NCBI GenBank assembly: GCA_944990035.1
Contig: CALYLX010000034.1
Location: 868,001-932,000 of the forward strand
Reading direction: 5' to 3'
DNA length: 64,000 bases
From: Clitopilus passeckerianus
Lineage: Eukaryota > Basidiomycota > Agaricomycetes > Agaricales > Entolomataceae
Shown here: in pieces, positions 1-12,784 of the stretch
Layout of the letters: every line of letters begins with the position of its first letter
Numbering within the stretch: the stretch's first letter is position 1
Program-made: the position numbers and the translations under genes
Notes under the pieces: model-generated
What the model was told of the DNA's origin: nothing
What the model saw: only the letters and a program-made list of their open reading frames with translations
Databases searched by the model: none

Positions 1-1378
1 ATGCTAACATTCATCCGCCAAGTAAGTACCCGAGCTTTGTTCTTCCTCTGCATTTAGCTCAACTGCTTCCGTTTAGAATGATACGCCAAATATTAGATGC
101 GATTGAAGAATCATTCTGGCGTCATCAGCCCCCAACCCCAAAAATATGTCGACGATTCTCGTTGGCTCACAATAGACCCACCTCAATAGACAGATCTACA
201 TCTTGTTCGATTTCTCTTCGCTGCCCGTCGTCATACATCGCGGATTGTGCGGAGACTCCCACACATCGGAATTTCGACATTCTATCTTCCCTGTACGCTT
301 TCTTGTCATAGACTGACGACTAGACTTAAAAGTTCTATAAGAGCTTCGACTGTATTTTTTTCCAGGACACATACCCGTTTCTATTGATACATACCCTAGA
401 CTCTCTGTTCTGATTATGTTTTGGTTCTCAAAGTTAAATATGACTGTAGCCCGTACTGTATCTGTAGCCTTTAGTACACCCAATCTAGAATTTGGTTCTC
501 TTATCTCTGCTTCTCCCATTCAAAAAGTCGACGAGCTGATTGTACCCCAGGATCTGGTCCATCGTACCCTTATTAGTGAAGCAAATCTGAGTTCATCTAA
601 GATTGATGCCTGTTTTTGAACGACGATGCATACGAAAGTTTGAGAAGGTCAACATGCTTATGCTTATCGATGGCCCTGGATGAATTCCCTCTGTAAGAGA
701 CTTCTTGCAGGTCCATTACCATTTTGTTTCCAGAAGCGCGTGTATCCATGGTCTGCTGCGAAGCTAGACATATGGCGCCGCTCAGGAGTACATTTCCACT
801 CATATCGGACACTTGCGAAAGAAGCAACCGCAGCCAAGCCGTTCAACGAGCGACATGACTGCTAGGGTTTCGTCTCCCTAGAGGTAAGCGCTAGAGCTGC
901 ATTAGACCGTGGATACTAACGACATGGTAAGTACCGGCGTAGGCAGAAAGCGAGCAATGAAACTTGTGCTTCCCTTCTGTTTCTCCCCAAGAAGTGAACT
1001 GAAATTTTCATTCATCTATCCCAGCATGGTCTTTCCGAACGCCTCTCCGCATCCCCTTGCTGCGAGAAACTCTGTGTAAAGTGTAAATCATAAGCCGTGC
1101 AGTCGGACAGGCCCTTGTCAATCTGTTTGAGCTCGAGGTTTCCTTCTGGACGTCATGATGATTTACATGCTTGTTTTAGCCGATGTATGAATCACAACCC
1201 CGTTTAGATATTCTAGAAATTACAAGGGAGAGAAGGTATAGTATGTATAGTAAATGCAATAGTGAATTTGTGGCCGATGAATAGGATGTACATAATTTTG
1301 GGTTCTAGGAGCTGTTGATACCAATTTATAGGGTGAAAACATATCGAGTGGATATAAAGATAGATCATGACGAAAGAT
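1..1378. other. No gene supported; 3' flank of the kinesin gene
   Basis: Only short, overlapping frames without recognisable protein character occur here. A fragment at 1-81 on the plus strand could be the last codons of a gene that begins outside the window: a short frame is followed by a GTAAGT donor, a TTTAG acceptor and a TGA at 79-81. It is too short to assign. The part near 1300-1378 is probably the 3' untranslated region of the kinesin gene read from the minus strand. I see no repeat or RNA gene here. Confidence 0.4.
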
Positions 1379-4300
1379 CTAGGTAGGTAGCCGAGTTGGA
1401 TCTAGTTTGGTTGCCCAGGATTGGAGTTCCTTTGCGTTAGGGGCTGCGAGAGCATGTGAATTCGACGCCGTAAAGAGTGTGAAGGAGAACGGTTTCTGAA
1501 AGACAATCCAACAGTGAGCACCGCCGAGTGTCATCTATCAAGCTGGTGACGACGTACCCCAAGTAGTAATTCCTTGTGAGGATCACTTTCCACGTTGACA
1601 CCATTCAGACTAATCACTCCGAGTTCCTCGAGTTCATTTGAATGGGCATACACATAGAGGTGAGGCCTAGGGGGAAAATAAGAATCCGGGCGCCTAAATG
1701 TGGAAGGATTGCATACCGCTTGAGAACAAACCACCGTCGCTCCCAGAGATCCTGACTAGCGTCAGTCAGAATCATGAGATGGCCCTTCTTGGTAGCCCCG
1801 TCGCTGGAAAAGAATAAGATGAAATGATTCGCCTCGTAGAAGAACATGGCCGTACGCGCGAGGGATGAGCTTTGTCTCTGATATCAGCTTGAGGTCCTCC
1901 ACTAAGGCTGGCTTGCTCTCCTTCGTCTTCTCGGGTTCGGAAGGATCTTGCGATAGGACAATCTATAGATGAAAGAGAGTTAGCAAACATATGGGCAATC
2001 TGTTCTGCCTGACATACTTTTCCAGGGTGACCATGCTGCTTCTGCCAAAGGGACAAGGATTTGGAGACGAGTTCTTCAGCTCTCCACTCCACAGTGTCAA
2101 CGGGCACTGGACGTATTGCGATCGTGGTCATGATGGCTCGCGTGGCCTGAACATCAGCAGCACGCATCTCGGTGGAGACTAATCGTGAATAGTCTTCGAC
2201 AACAGTGATCCCTCGAGGTTTCCATGAGCCAAGCACCTCTTCGCCACGGACGTACTTCTCCGATGTATCGAGCCTCCAAAGATCTTGGGGTGATCTGGTC
2301 AAGGGGGGAGATAGCCGAACGCTGAATAGAGTGCTGGTCTTCGACAATATCTTTGTTGAGCCGAAGAAAGCACGGAACTTGGATGGTGGGCTAGCATCTC
2401 GGGTGCGCATGACAATTGCAGCATCCATGTTGAACTGGACAGGTTCGCTGCAGGTGTCCACGATGATTGCAAAGTTTATTTGCAAAAGGACACGCTGGTT
2501 GTTGGCGGTAATTCTGTTTAGGAGGGCGGAATCGTGGACACTCGAATCCCATAGAGCAGTCGCCTCCACAAAGCCAGTTCCATCGGGTTTGAACTCCACG
2601 GTTTGCTCCTTGAGCAGAGGTAGATTTATGACCGCCTTGGAGGTGGATTCGTGAACACGCCCACTCGGATCAAGGAGACGAACGTTTCCTATCCGGATCT
2701 TGGTGAACTCTGTCCATGGTAGCTGCTGACCGGAATTTGAGGATAACGATATTACAATTCTCCTCTGCAATCCTTGATGCAGCATGAATGCACCAGGATC
2801 AATGTGGCCTTGTGAAATTACTGGAACGGGAGTATATGCGCCATCTGGACCAAGCTCGCAGATCTGCAGCCATGCTACGACGTCGTGGGACTGCTCTACA
2901 ATGAAGTCGTTTTCTGATCGGCGCATGGGAGGCGATGTTGTTGAGTTGCTGTCTGGACCGGATTCATCGGGCAAGGGGGACCCTGCAGGTTGGCTCTGCT
3001 TCTGCTCCCGAAGTTCGTCCCATCGTTCCAGGCGTTCAAGGTACGTTGGGCGAACTGTCGCGAAGAACTCGATTGGTGCATATCCGGTTCGGAGATGGTT
3101 CAGGACTTTCGAGCTGGCGACGATGGAGAAGCTTCGACGGAATTTTAGTTCCGATAATGAGGAATCATCCATGTCTATGGCGGTAGTTGGGAAGACCTCT
3201 TCCGAGGTTAGACTGGGGCCAAGGATTGAAGATAAGCGGACCTGTAAATGGACCGCCGAAAAATCATGCGAAGATAATCCCTTCACAGAATCCACGGTCA
3301 GGAAGAAGATAACTTTGCTACTCGGCAGAATTGTTCCGGGTATAGGGGAGGAAGCCCGCGTTGAGGCGTTTGAATGCTTCGCGGAGGCCAGGACGCTGAC
3401 GAGCTTGATGTCGACTCGACATGAACCTATTGCCTCAGATGTGTAACGGCAGAAAATCGGCACGGTGGATGTTGAGGAAAGGCGGCGAGCCAAAGGGGCA
3501 AGTGAGATAAGAGCGTTGCCTATGAAGGAATATTCCGGGGGTGGTGAGTCGTAGAAGGGTTCGTCAGAGGAGAAATGTTGGGTATATGACGGCCTGTCGA
3601 TGTATGTCGTTAAATTCCGCATGCGCTGTAGTTGCTGTTGCATCCTGTCTAGAGACCACGAATAAATTGCGTTGTGGCGATAATCTAAGATCTTCACTGC
3701 AACAGAAGGCTGGGTTTTGGATGCGAGCACGGGATCAGCAACATCCCCAAATTCATCCAGCCCCGCAATGGTATCCACCGCCGAGGTTGGAGCACCCAGC
3801 GAGCCTCCTGCCGCAATCATAAAATTATATGAGACTTCTTTTCGAAGCTCCTTGCTGTGGCAGAGTCATCAGAAACAGCGGAGGTAGTAGTGGCTGAAAT
3901 ACCGACCTAATGACATTTGCTTCCTTGATCATTGCAGCATTCGAAAGAACAGTCTCGGCCATAGAAAAGGATCTATGAGCCCTCCATCTATCCAAAGTCT
4001 TCCGGATTAATCGGAGTTGCTTCGCAGTGTATATCACTGGTTCGAATTCCGCTGCTTCGGCATCCAGCTCCCCACGAGCCCTAGCATCAACCAACCGCTT
4101 CATCTGCAGACGAACCAGCTTGAGTTGATGTTCCATGTGTTCTTTCTCCACCTTCAAGTCTTCGGCTTCAGCGGAGGACTCGACCATTTCTTGGAGCCGG
4201 TGTTCGAGTTCATGTTTGACATCTTTCAAAGGCCCCTCAACGAAGGGGCTGCCTTGGATGCTTGTGTCATCGGTAGCAGCATCGCTGATGCTGGGCAATG

Positions 4301-7300
4301 CTCGCCCATCACTCCAGACGGAGGAACTCCAGATGTCATCGGTTTGGCCGAGACTACTATCAGGCCTTGATATTGATGGCTTCGCATTGTGACCCCGCAT
4401 AGTCTTGACCTTCGTGATTTTCTCGAATAACTTATTGAGATCTTCATCGGGCAGATTGTCGAGGGTTGGATCCAAACCGAGTCGGGCGAAAGCAGCTTCA
4501 CGTTTGGCAAAATTCCAATCAACGTCTCCGTCCGCTTCGTCGCCAGAAGATGCTGGGGAGTCTGGTCTCGTGGAGGTTTCTCCGTCGAGTTCTCCAGGTG
4601 TGATGCTGATATGTAAGTTTGACCTTGCCGTTGCGCGGTCCCGCTTCTTGCGAACTTCCTCCGGGTTATTGAAACGGAAGACATGGTGATCCCCTGAAAA
4701 TCTTGTGTCAATTCAATGTACATTTCTGGTATGGGGCAACTGACCGAGAATAATGCGGTAACCGGAGCGAAGTTTATAAGGCTAAATTATTTTAGCGAAT
4801 TGAAGAATACGGCCGTATGGATTGAACATACCTGTCCTGGCGAGATTTGCTTGCCGTTTAAGAACTGGAAAATACCGAATGAGCAAACTCGTAATATGCC
4901 CAGGTGTGGCGAAATAGAACATACCGTGACACTATCAGGAAGAGTCTGTAGCACCACCTTGCCGTCCATGTTGTCAAAGTAACAGTGTTCTTCCAGGATA
5001 TTTTCACCGCTCAAGCGAATGGCGGCCGGCTTCTGGCTATCAAGACGACCCACCTATGGAGGAGAAAAGAAGGTCATATTGCGATAAGGATGGCACGTTG
5101 CCAGATATCTCACCATCGTTTGACCGAGCTTCAGCTGGTAGATCAAACATTCACTCATCAAAGGATCTATGTGGCGCCAAGTTTAGCATTTAACTCATCA
5201 GGATTGTCCAAAAATATCTCACCCTCATTCTGTCAAGGGATCGGCCGAATCAGCAGTCAAAATTTAGGAAAGCAGCGCGGAAAACATACCAGGTTGACAA
5301 GATGAGGCATCTAGTAGTGCAGTATCAGTATTAGGCAGATCCCGATAGCAGTCGGAATAACGTACCTTCTTGGGTGTATGCACCCCAACATTGTTCTTCT
5401 CCACGGTGATTCCCAGCTCCTCCAAAGCCTTCTCTCGCTCCTTCTGCACCTCCTGAGTCCTCTCCAGCTTCTGCTCCCAAGTTTCATTCAAGCTCTGCAT
5501 CAATTTCTCACTCGTTTCCATCTGCTCCTGCAGCTCTGCCTTTGTGACCGTCTTCAGGCGACCATCCTTGGTCTGATATGTAACCTTCTGCTTCTCAGGC
5601 GGAATCTTAGGATCAAATGTATCTTCACCAGTTGATCCAGCGACACGGGCTGCGCAGAGAATACGAATCAGCATATGCATACACGAGGGCAGGGAGAGAA
5701 GATAGAACTCGGGCACGCTGAAGAGAAAGCGGGGAAGGGGGGTATAGGTGAAATGAAAGGCGATTTGATCGCTCACCTCTAAGCATCTCCAGCTCTTCCT
5801 TGAGTTCGCGCACGAGCTTCGCGTTTGGATCCTCGTTCACCACAGCCTTATTCTTGATCTTCTTTGCCTGATCGGCGTAGCGCAGGGTACTCAGCGTTTC
5901 TTCATAATCGGCAGGTGAGATAGCAGCGATCATCGCTGTCTTTGAATTTCCTCCCAAGCTATCTTTCAACAGCCATGTGAGCACCTACGAGCGCCCACAA
6001 AGGTCTGGTGTCAGTGTCTCGTGAGTACTCGAGGAAAGAAAAGGACCCACGGAGTCTCGATATGGAACGAACTCCTCTGCTTTCCCTTTCTTTCCCTTCT
6101 TGCCTTCCGCCTGACTCGCCAATGCCAATGACGAGATGACCTTCCCAAGCGTCGTCAGAGACTTGTTGATGTTAGCTCCTTCTTTCAGGCGCTGCCCAGT
6201 CGCCCCCGTAGAATTCGCTCTCTCGGATCCGGCCAAGTCTACCAAGCTATTAAAGTAGAGAAGAGAAGAAGGGATTCATAAGTATCTAGAATGCCGGGTA
6301 TCTCGGACAGAGCTCAGAAGAACTCACTTGATGCGCGACACCTTCTCGGTATCCAGATTCGTCTCTGCGTCATGCCTCTTCATGGTCAAAAGAAGTGTGA
6401 AGACGGCATGTGAGCGAGATGATCTAGTAAGATTGGATTAGTTAGGGGATATTGGCCAGATTGAAGGCGATTCAAGATAGGAAACGAACGTTTCATTCAT
6501 ATTGGTCGCAGCTACTGTTCTCGCTTTATTTCCCTCGTCCATGAGATTCATCATCTCCTCGTAGTTGCTCACGACCAGTTTGGACAAATCTTCGACGTAG
6601 GGTCCCAAGCTCGGATGCTCTCTGACCCTGAGGTTGCCAGAGTTCTTGGGATTCAGGAGATCCCGGACTTTCTCGTTGTAAATCTATGACCGTAAATGTT
6701 CGCGTAAGAGGGTGAATATGGTGTGACTTGAACAAGAATAGGCGAACCTCAATGTAGGATACTTCAACTTGGAAGCTTAAGTTTGGGTCTGCAGCAGCCT
6801 TGGCTTCTGTCCGGGTGAAAAGTTCCTGACAGGTAAGGGGTATAATGCCTTTGTCGGCGCCGTCTGTGGTAAGAAGTCTGTGAGTGGCTAGCTGAAATAT
6901 GAACCCAAAATGTCGACATACAGCCCATCATACTATCTCGTTGTCAGTTTATTGATATTGAACACGCAACAAATGCTGCTCACCTATAAGATTTTCCAGA
7001 ACCTATCCCAGGACATACGTCGGTTAGTGCTGCCTTGGGTGTGCGTGGTCATTGGGGGCGTGTGCGTACCAGTTTGTCCATCTATAGGTTTACTTCAGTT
7101 CGATGGGGAGCGAAAAGCGAAGAAAGCAAACTCACAAGCCACAATACATGCGTTGAACCCCGCGAATCCGTGATCCAACAGCTCCTTGCCCAGATCGTCG
7201 TACAGCGTCTGCTGGGAGCAATATCCTGGTTCATCTCTCGGCCCCGCACTCCAATAACTCTTGTCAAAACTAAACGAAAGCGGTTTTCTCTCCGCCGCAC

Positions 7301-7531
7301 GCTTCGTATCTTGCGAGGATCCAGTTTCTGGCGGGTCAATGGTCGTTTGGTTCCCGGACATACGAATGAGGGGTTTCGCCCCTCGCGCAAGTTCTGTTCG
7401 AGTAAAACATGAGTCAAACCGTCGGAAACTTGTACTATCTCGCTCAAGAAGATACAAAAGGACGTACCGCGAGAATTCAGAGGCCTACACCGCACCACGA
7501 CTTTAATGTTACCATCCCCCGCTTCGGCCAT
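1379..7531 (-). CDS. Kinesin-3 (KIF1/UNC-104-like) motor protein with FHA and PH domains
   Basis: Plus-end-directed microtubule motor of the kinesin-3 family, which in fungi carries early endosomes and vesicles. The start at 7531 opens the motor domain with [13 protein letters not shown]. The P-loop GQTGSGKS lies near residue 110, followed by switch I (ETSSRSH), switch II ([11 protein letters not shown]) and the KSLTTLG and [10 protein letters not shown] blocks. After the motor come a neck region with the [10 protein letters not shown] coiled coil, an FHA domain (about 4.8-5.3 kb; [14 protein letters not shown]), coiled coil near 4.0-4.4 kb, and a long KIF1-type middle region encoded mainly by the large exon ending near 1.8 kb. 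The C-terminal PH domain (about 1.4-1.85 kb) has KKGHLMIL and RRWFVLK. A last intron (GTACGT...TTTCAG, about 1.49-1.56 kb) leads to an exon ending LDPTRLPT and TAG at 1379-1381. Many introns; the P-loop is split over three microexons. Full-length architecture for the family. The PH domain is expected to bind cargo-membrane phosphoinositides. Confidence 0.93.
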
Positions 7532-8052
7532 TGTTCTCCAGCGTTAACTCTATCCTTTGTCGCGAATGTTCAAAATCCACGCGCAAGGCGCGTCCTAGTC
7601 TAGCAATGGGGGTATCTTTGGTGAAATGAGAGGCAAACGCGAGCGTTGTGGTCGTCAGGTAGCAAGTTGATTAGAGCGAGCCTGAGGCCGCACATGGCCT
7701 CGCACACAACACGCGCGCGAATGGGGTTACTGATGGTACCCGCTGCTACCCTGACAATTACGAACGATGGAAAAAAGTCGCTGAATGTGTGTAAATTTTA
7801 CAATTGTGTATCTATACATGTAAGGATACAGTAATGGAACAACAATGCCATGCAGGTTGCTGGTAGAGCTCTATGCCAGTTTTTTTTCACCTACAATCCG
7901 AAGTCCAAAGACCCCATCGTCTATTCGCATCGGAACCGACCAGTCCAGGGCGCCTAAAATCCCTGCTAGTCGTGTTTCATGGTCTTGAACTTTCATAGAT
8001 GATAAGGAGGTGCAAGAGCTGCCTAGTGGTATTGAATGAACGCGTCATTCGG
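7532..8052. promoter_or_regulatory. Intergenic: IMP3 3' end and kinesin promoter region
   Basis: These 521 bases separate the kinesin start from the stop of IMP3; both genes are on the minus strand, so this stretch should hold the IMP3 3' untranslated region and the kinesin promoter. I see no clear TATA box, repeat or RNA gene. A short plus-strand frame at 7646-7834 has no recognisable protein character. Confidence 0.4.
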
Positions 8053-8878
8053 TCATAGCAAATCGAAGTCATCGAGCTACAATGGAGTTAGTCAACGAGT
8101 CGAAATTCTAGAAGGAATGAGAGAGAGACCTCGTCATTATAGGACATAATGGTTCTCTTGAGTTTGGAGGTATCAACCCATGTTACAAAGTCTTCCATGT
8201 GCCTGCAAATACGCATTCAGAATATATCCTTTCAGCATTTTTTCTGGAGCTCGCCTAGTCACCAGAAACGCTGGATCGGTGATAGTATCCGGGCCAACTC
8301 TAACATGGCCCTGTTCAATGAATTTCGCTGCCTACCAACCCATGGGATAAGCACTTTCCGTGATTTGATACCAGCAGGCTACTTACTGCACTGACGGTCT
8401 CCGCCATTTTTGACATGCACATGAACACAGCAAGCCGTCTCCGGCAGAAAGCAGCAACAGTCAGCTTGTTCTCAATGTCACTGAGCTTGGCTGCAGAGTT
8501 CAAGACGCCCATGTCATAGAGTTTTGAGAGCAGTTGGCCCTCCATTTTTGAACGGAATGGGTCTTGTGGAGGTAGCAAGGAGAGTCGATGTCCATATTGA
8601 CGAAGGGAGCCACATAGTTTGTTGTATCTATTCCGATCAGTCAGAGAATCAGTATAAATGGGTTATGGCAAATTTCTATGACACTCACTTGTGATAGTCC
8701 TCCCTGTCCTGAAGATGGTACCTTCGCATGACTTTGATCTCTCGAAGGTTTGCATCTTGCTTCCACTGAAAGACCATTCTTCAGTAGAATCTCCATGAAT
8801 TATTCAACAGCTACTCACGTTAAGGAAGTCAACTTTCTTCAAGAGCTTCTGCTCATGATACTTGAGTTTTCTGACCAT
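8053..8878 (-). CDS. IMP3: U3 small nucleolar ribonucleoprotein IMP3
   Basis: IMP3 is a core protein of the U3 snoRNP/SSU processome in the nucleolus. It helps the U3 RNA pair with pre-18S rRNA and is related to ribosomal protein uS4. The start [20 protein letters not shown] is the hallmark N-terminus. Later exons give the family blocks [62 protein letters not shown] (S4 domain), [20 protein letters not shown] and the terminal YNDELDDFDLL. The total is about 184 residues, normal for the family. There are five introns. The one at 8203-8254 has a GC donor (AG|GCGAGC), the only join that keeps [11 protein letters not shown] in frame. It is an essential ribosome biogenesis factor in yeast. Confidence 0.96.
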
Positions 8879-8984
8879 AGTCCCGCACGACGATCAAGGT
8901 AATGGTCAGGAGAAACGCCAAAATTTGGCTTAGCTAAGCGGTGGCGCTGCACCCGCTAGACCCATTTGCTTCCAGGTTGAATTG

Positions 8985-9445
8985 CAAAATGGACTTGAAG
9001 GCAGCCACCCAATTTTCTGAGCGAAACACGAAATGAAATTTAGCGGGCCAACTATTTAAAATACAAATTACTCTACTTTCAGTTTTGAGTAGGTTGTAAG
9101 CTCGAGGAAACCAGAAATGCGCTTTCTGACTCTTTCGTCTGCTCTGGCGAGAAGCTTGCAGTCGAGGTGTTGTATAGTACGGTTGCATGGTGCGTCTCGT
9201 AAACGCTCCGTCGCTCTAGCTCGAATTACCCTAGAACGGGCAGTAAACGCCTAAGTTTCTGGTTGGTATTCCTTGAGCGAGACACGGGTGTTCAGCGTTA
9301 GCCCGGTAGACGTACTAGGCGAAACTGACTCACCTGGTCCATATTGCGACGGCATGATCGAAAGAACCTGACAAAGAGGATCGGAGGTTGCCAAAGTTCG
9401 CAGATACGGACCATTCATTCTCTGTACCAGGATTGGAGGGCGTAC
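8985..9445 (-). repeat. Degenerate dispersed repeat, copy R1 (inverted relative to R2-R4)
   Basis: On the minus strand this segment aligns with the three copies at 12.2-13.8 kb. Shared blocks include a CCTGGT..AG motif followed by GTATCTGCGAACTTTGGCAA, the GATCAT.C.GTCGCAAT block, the GAGCG.CGGAGCGTTTACGAG block, and the TTTCCTCGAGCTT..CTACTCA.AACTGA block. Short frames read FWFPRAYNLL where other copies read FQFPRASDLL. No long open frame, transposase or terminal inverted repeat is visible. The edges are approximate. Confidence 0.7.
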
Positions 9446-9551
9446 TAGGCTCCTTTGGCTGTTTTAACATCACTCTTCATTTTGCCATGTTCCCATTATT
9501 CTTGCATAATATATCGACGACATCCGAGTCCAAGAACCCTCAGAAATAACG

Positions 9552-11548
9552 TTACATCCCATAAATTGGTGTATGAGCTGGTCCAACGACTTCCCACTGC
9601 AGTGCCAAAGTAATCTTCCCCTTGGCGGGAATCGCACACATCCAATTGAACTTGCCATCTGCACCCAAGGCACTGATGTCAAACCCTTGCTCATCCACAC
9701 CCTCCCACTGAGCTACGATCCCCTCTCCAACCTTTACCGGTGGCGGAACCTTCTTTGGCTGATCGGCGACAGAGTCGGGTATGTTTAGGGGAGGGTTGAT
9801 GAGCTTGACGGAGACGTTGAAGATTTCCGAGATGGGCACTTGGTCGATGAGCTTGAGTTTGTCGACGGAGGTAGTCTTGGAGTTGAATATTGTGATGCGT
9901 TGTGTCACAAGGCGAGTGGAGGTCTTTGACATGAAACCGGTTTGAGTGACTTTCTTGGATTGTGGGTGGTAGGTAATGCGAATGGTGGGGTCCAAGCTGG
10001 GCAAGGGCAGAGAGGAATCAGCAATCGACTGGTGGCAATAAAAACAACCAGGCTTACCCAAGAGGACAGTCAAAGCTCTCTTGAGGGCTTACGAGTGGCA
10101 CCTTGGTCCTTGCAATGAAGCTTCCATCGACGTAGATGCTTGCTTCCCCAGGAAGGAAAGTGTAGTCGGACGCATTTGTAATTTTCGCCTGGAGATGCGT
10201 CTTGGTGTCAACTTTAGGGATAGCAACCCAGGACATCGCGGCATCGAGTTCCAGTTCAGCGACAGTAACGTTATGGGTAGCACCATCACTTGGGAGTGTG
10301 GAAAGGCCGGGGACGCGGAAGGTCGCATTCACTTTTCCTTTCGACGTGATAGCCACTCCACGATGTTCCATGGCGCCGCCAAGTGACTCCTCTTCGTCCT
10401 CAGAGGATACAGTTTCAAGTGACCCCGAGCGCTCCTTGATCGAACTAGAGCCGAACAATGCTGTAGCAGAAAGGGACCGCGCCCCGCCTTTCCCTGCGGG
10501 GATGCTCGACTTCTTTTTGGACTTTTCTAGACTGAATGAATTGTTATAACGGGCGACAGGATCGTATCCCGTCAATTTCTGGACTGAGAGCACTGGGAGC
10601 GCGACACCGAATGTCGGGGCAGCTGTCTCCAAGTTCAGCTCAACATCATCCCAGGACTGAGGCATGCGTTAGTTGGAATATGATGGGACGATGGGTCGAA
10701 CTAACCTCCCCAGTGTTCTGAGTGATCATAGCCTTGTAGATCAGGTGAATTGGTCGCTCCTTGGTGTCCATATCAACGCGAATGTCGTAACCCGCTGTCC
10801 ACGTTGGTCCCTTCACAGCTATTATAGATTTTAGAACGGCCTAAGGCATAGGGAAACGTCTAGCTCACCATAAATGAGCGCAATTGCAACCTCGCCCTCT
10901 GAAGCCGCAAACACGCCAATAGATGCTTTCAGCCGAAGCTTATCATCACTCTGTGTACCTGCTATTGCCTTTCGCTCCTTCTCGATATTAGCGTCGACGT
11001 TTTTGATGTGTTCTTCCAAATCCATGGCTTTGACGTTCAGGGCCTCGCCAGCATCGTCGTAATTCTGGATAATTGTGGCCAGTTGAGCTGAGTCGGTATG
11101 CTCAACACTGAAAGATGCGAGGTATTGCTCGAGTGCTCCAAGTCCTTTCCTACATCGAGTCAAACGGTCTTCTAGAAGCTTTCTCTCTCGGAGAAGTTCG
11201 TCAACACGATGTTTGGCTTCAGGATTGGAATGAATTGGCATGGTGGATATAGTCACGTCGTGAATTGTTGCAGCACCCTGGCCTTCAACTCTGCGTTAAT
11301 AACGAATATGTTAGGAACTTGCGACTCTGTCAACGAAGATTCACTTACCGGATCGAGTCTCGATCAAGCGCATTGGGAAGTCCATTGATATTGACAAGAT
11401 TCTGGCCCGTTTTCGCAGAGAACTTATAGAGACGTGTTATCTCTGCCCTGCCAGAGTAGAGACTAACATTCAGGATTTTGCCGTCGTTCACGGAAACCAG
11501 ATCAATCTGGCTGGTCGGGTCGAAGACGGGAGGAAGTTCTGCTGCCAT
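9552..11548 (-). CDS. DUF4139/DUF4140 (MuiA-like) domain protein
   Basis: The protein starts MAAELPPVFDPTSQIDLVSV and matches the layout of the widespread DUF4140-DUF4139 family, annotated in bacteria as mucoidy inhibitor MuiA and in animals as F37C4.5-like. The N-terminal DUF4140 part has VNDGKILNVSLYSGRAEITR. A coiled-coil stretch of about 100 residues follows (HRVDELLRERKLLEDRL to IEKERKAIAG). Then come the YIAVKGPTWTAGYDIRVD and ESWDDVELNLETAAP blocks typical of DUF4139, and the protein ends near QWEVVGPAHTPIYGM. Introns of about 50-70 bases join the exons, for example after RDSIR near 11.34 kb. A Ser/Lys-rich insertion lies in the middle (10.38-10.54 kb). The biochemical role of the family is unknown. 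It was likely complete and expressed; the frames are clean. Confidence 0.85.
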
Positions 11549-12184
11549 AATGTTCTGTGAGGTTTCCAGTGCTGACTTCAGGTCCTTTTATACGGTGGAG
11601 GTGTCATGACAGGACCCTGTGCGGCGGAGGCATTGCGAGTCAGGATAGACATTAATATTGATAGCGTAATTGGGACGACAGTTGCATTAGCGAAGACACA
11701 CAGCCATCAACAGATCATCGTGTTACTGTCGCCTGCTATATTGTTCTGGTTTCCCATGTCCAGGGCATCAAGTTGTGCAGGGAAAACCGCTGTATTGTAC
11801 AGTTGTCCTGACAGACCCGTCAAGACGATGTCATGGCCTGGGAACAAACTCGTCAAAGAGGCTGTGCATTGAACGCAAGGCGCTGCTTGATACTCACGCT
11901 TGGCGGTTCTTCTTCTCCCTTTCTAGGCCCTACTTGCGCATTGTCGCTTGCTGCGGCTCTGAATGTATGGCATTTGCCTCTCCCGGTGCTAGGTTAGGTT
12001 CTGAAGACCTGACTAGGCTTGACTATAGAATGTCGATCTATCTACTGACTGGCTGACCGATGCCAATGGTCCTCCAAACGGGGCGTATTTTCTGTGTTGA
12101 GGGAGGGCGTTTTTATGGCGTTCGACTGCAATCTTCGAATACACCTATTTATACCTATTTGCTTCCTCTCTCAATCGCTTTTGA
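11549..12184. other. Intergenic, no gene seen
   Basis: This follows the start of the DUF4139 gene (minus strand), so it probably contains that promoter. Only short frames without protein character occur. It leads into the repeat array at 12.2-13.8 kb. Confidence 0.4.
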
Positions 12185-12690
12185 AAGTCCCAAAGAGTCG
12201 CAGTGGAAGCAGTGCAAAACAATTCCAGGTGCCTCATTTCGCCGTCCAATCCTGGTGCAGGGAATGGTGCATATCTGCGAACCTTGGCCACCTCTGATTG
12301 TAGGTATTCCTCTTTGTCAGTTCCTTTCGGTCATCCTGTCGCAATATAGCATCTGATACTCAGTTGGTCGCCCGTAGGCTAACGCTGCGCACCCGAGTCT
12401 TGCTCGAAGGAACACCCAGCCGTGACGCATGGCTCTTAACCATGCCCCAGGGTAATTGGGTAAGAGCGTAGGAGCCATTACGAGGTGCATCATACACCAG
12501 AGAAAGCCACAGCAGCAACTCGCGGACGAGTCAGAAGGCAACAATTCCAGTTTCCTCGAGCTTCTGATCTACTCAGAACTGATAGCGGAGTCATTATGCT
12601 CCAGAGACTCGACGAGTTGACGTTTGGGTATTGCCATTCGCCTCGTAGACAAAGTGGCTGTCAGTGGATTTTCGCTTAATCTACGGTGTT
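12185..12690 (+). repeat. Degenerate dispersed repeat, copy R2
   Basis: First of three head-to-tail copies. Key shared blocks are CAGGTGCCTCATTTCGCC (12228), GCATATCTGCGAACCTTGG (12269), GCGCACCCGAGTC (12387), CATACACCAGAGAAAGCCAC (12489) and TTCCTCGAGCTTCTGATCTA (12553). It is most similar to R4 in its second half. Short frames carry FQFPRASDLLRTD. No intact coding frame. Boundaries are approximate. Confidence 0.8.
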
Positions 12691-12784
12691 CTTGTGACGC
12701 ACGGGGCCTTGTGGTCCAAAGTCAATATTCCCGCGTGTTTCCATCCGAAATTCTCGACGAATCACAGGTAGAGTTGCGTAAAAA

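Noticed and set aside
8985..9188. 84-codon frame as a real small protein
   Set aside because: It is part of repeat copy R1; related frames in other copies are broken at different places.
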